A program made the position numbers and the translations under genes. From positions 1 to 5,903 of the forward strand of contig JAJYPG010000095.1 in NCBI GenBank assembly GCA_021795535.1: 5,903 bases of DNA, given 5' to 3'. Position 1 is the first letter of the stretch; each line of letters opens with the position of its first letter. This stretch comes from Planctomycetota bacterium (lineage in GTDB: Bacteria; Planctomycetota; Phycisphaerae; WQYP01). Below, piece after piece: positions 5,722-5,903 of this stretch. The notes below the pieces were generated by a model, which searched no databases, was not told the origin of the DNA, and worked only from the letters and a program-made list of their open reading frames with translations.

Positions 5722-5903
5722 ATGGGGCACGCTTCAGTAATCTGCTTGCCGGCGGCGTTAAAGACTGTGCGTAATTCCCGCACACGCAAAAGCCCCTGAT
5801 TGGCCAGTTCGTGGAAAAGATTGCGAACTTCAGGGCTACGGGCCAAAACCGCATAACGGGTATAGAAACTCACCGCCCGTTTTTCACTGGCGATGATAAG
5901 CTT
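5712..5903 (-). CDS. C-terminal part of a probable ferritin-like (rubrerythrin-type) protein, partial
   Basis: The minus strand is open from the window edge to TAG at 5712-5714, giving 63 residues; the start lies beyond 5903. The peptide KLIIASEKRAVSFYTRYAVL, followed by SPEVRNLFHELANQGLLRVREL, follows the ferritin-like pattern of a helix with 'A..kE..A..FY..lA', a turn 'dpe', and a second helix 'v..lF..LA.eE..H...L'. Glu7 and Tyr14 fit the first helix. In the second helix, the family's Glu and His metal ligands (E-x-x-H) appear replaced: by this alignment Gly37 stands at the Glu position and Arg40 at the His position. The visible half would then not complete a diiron site. Family members store iron or reduce peroxide, but this one may be structural or regulatory. 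The assignment is from pattern only, and another helical protein is possible. Confidence 0.5.
   Translation of the reverse strand, partial: KLIIASEKRAVSFYTRYAVLARSPEVRNLFHELANQGLLRVRELRTVFNAAGKQITEACPIQW

Overview
The window looks like chromosomal DNA of moderate GC from a free-living bacterium, most likely of the Planctomycetes/PVC type. This is an inference. It rests on an FHA-GAF histidine kinase of a kind common there, an HPr beside an EIIA-like gene instead of a classical ptsHI operon, weak or absent Shine-Dalgarno sequences at most starts, and roomy intergenic regions. I saw no tRNA, rRNA, CRISPR array or insertion-sequence gene.

Layout. At the left edge, on the + strand, lie the last 43 codons of a probable PTS EIIA (PtsN-like) protein, then a complete HPr phosphocarrier gene (243-506). 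A noncoding stretch of about 370 bp (507-880) separates HPr from three minus-strand genes read right to left. These are an FHA-GAF sensor histidine kinase (5136 to 3481), argininosuccinate lyase argH (3391 to 1943) and an NAD-dependent sugar epimerase of the UDP-glucuronate 4-epimerase type (1846 to 881). The gaps between them are 89 and 96 bp, so co-transcription is possible but not shown. Upstream of the kinase is a second noncoding stretch of about 575 bp (5137-5711) with several inverted repeats and one doubtful small ORF. At the right edge, on the minus strand, is the C-terminal part of a probable ferritin-like/rubrerythrin-like protein.

Functionally the genes are mixed: phosphotransfer regulation (EIIA-HPr), phospho-signalling (FHA kinase), arginine biosynthesis (ArgH) and nucleotide-sugar metabolism for envelope polysaccharide (epimerase). 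They do not form one obvious pathway. The most structured non-genic element is a 66-bp imperfect palindrome at 627-692, between the convergent HPr and epimerase genes. It resembles a REP-type dispersed repeat and/or a bidirectional terminator. I see no convincing new multi-gene system here. The items most worth a second look are the 66-bp palindrome, the hairpin-rich kinase leader, and the loss of metal-ligand residues in the ferritin-like tail.
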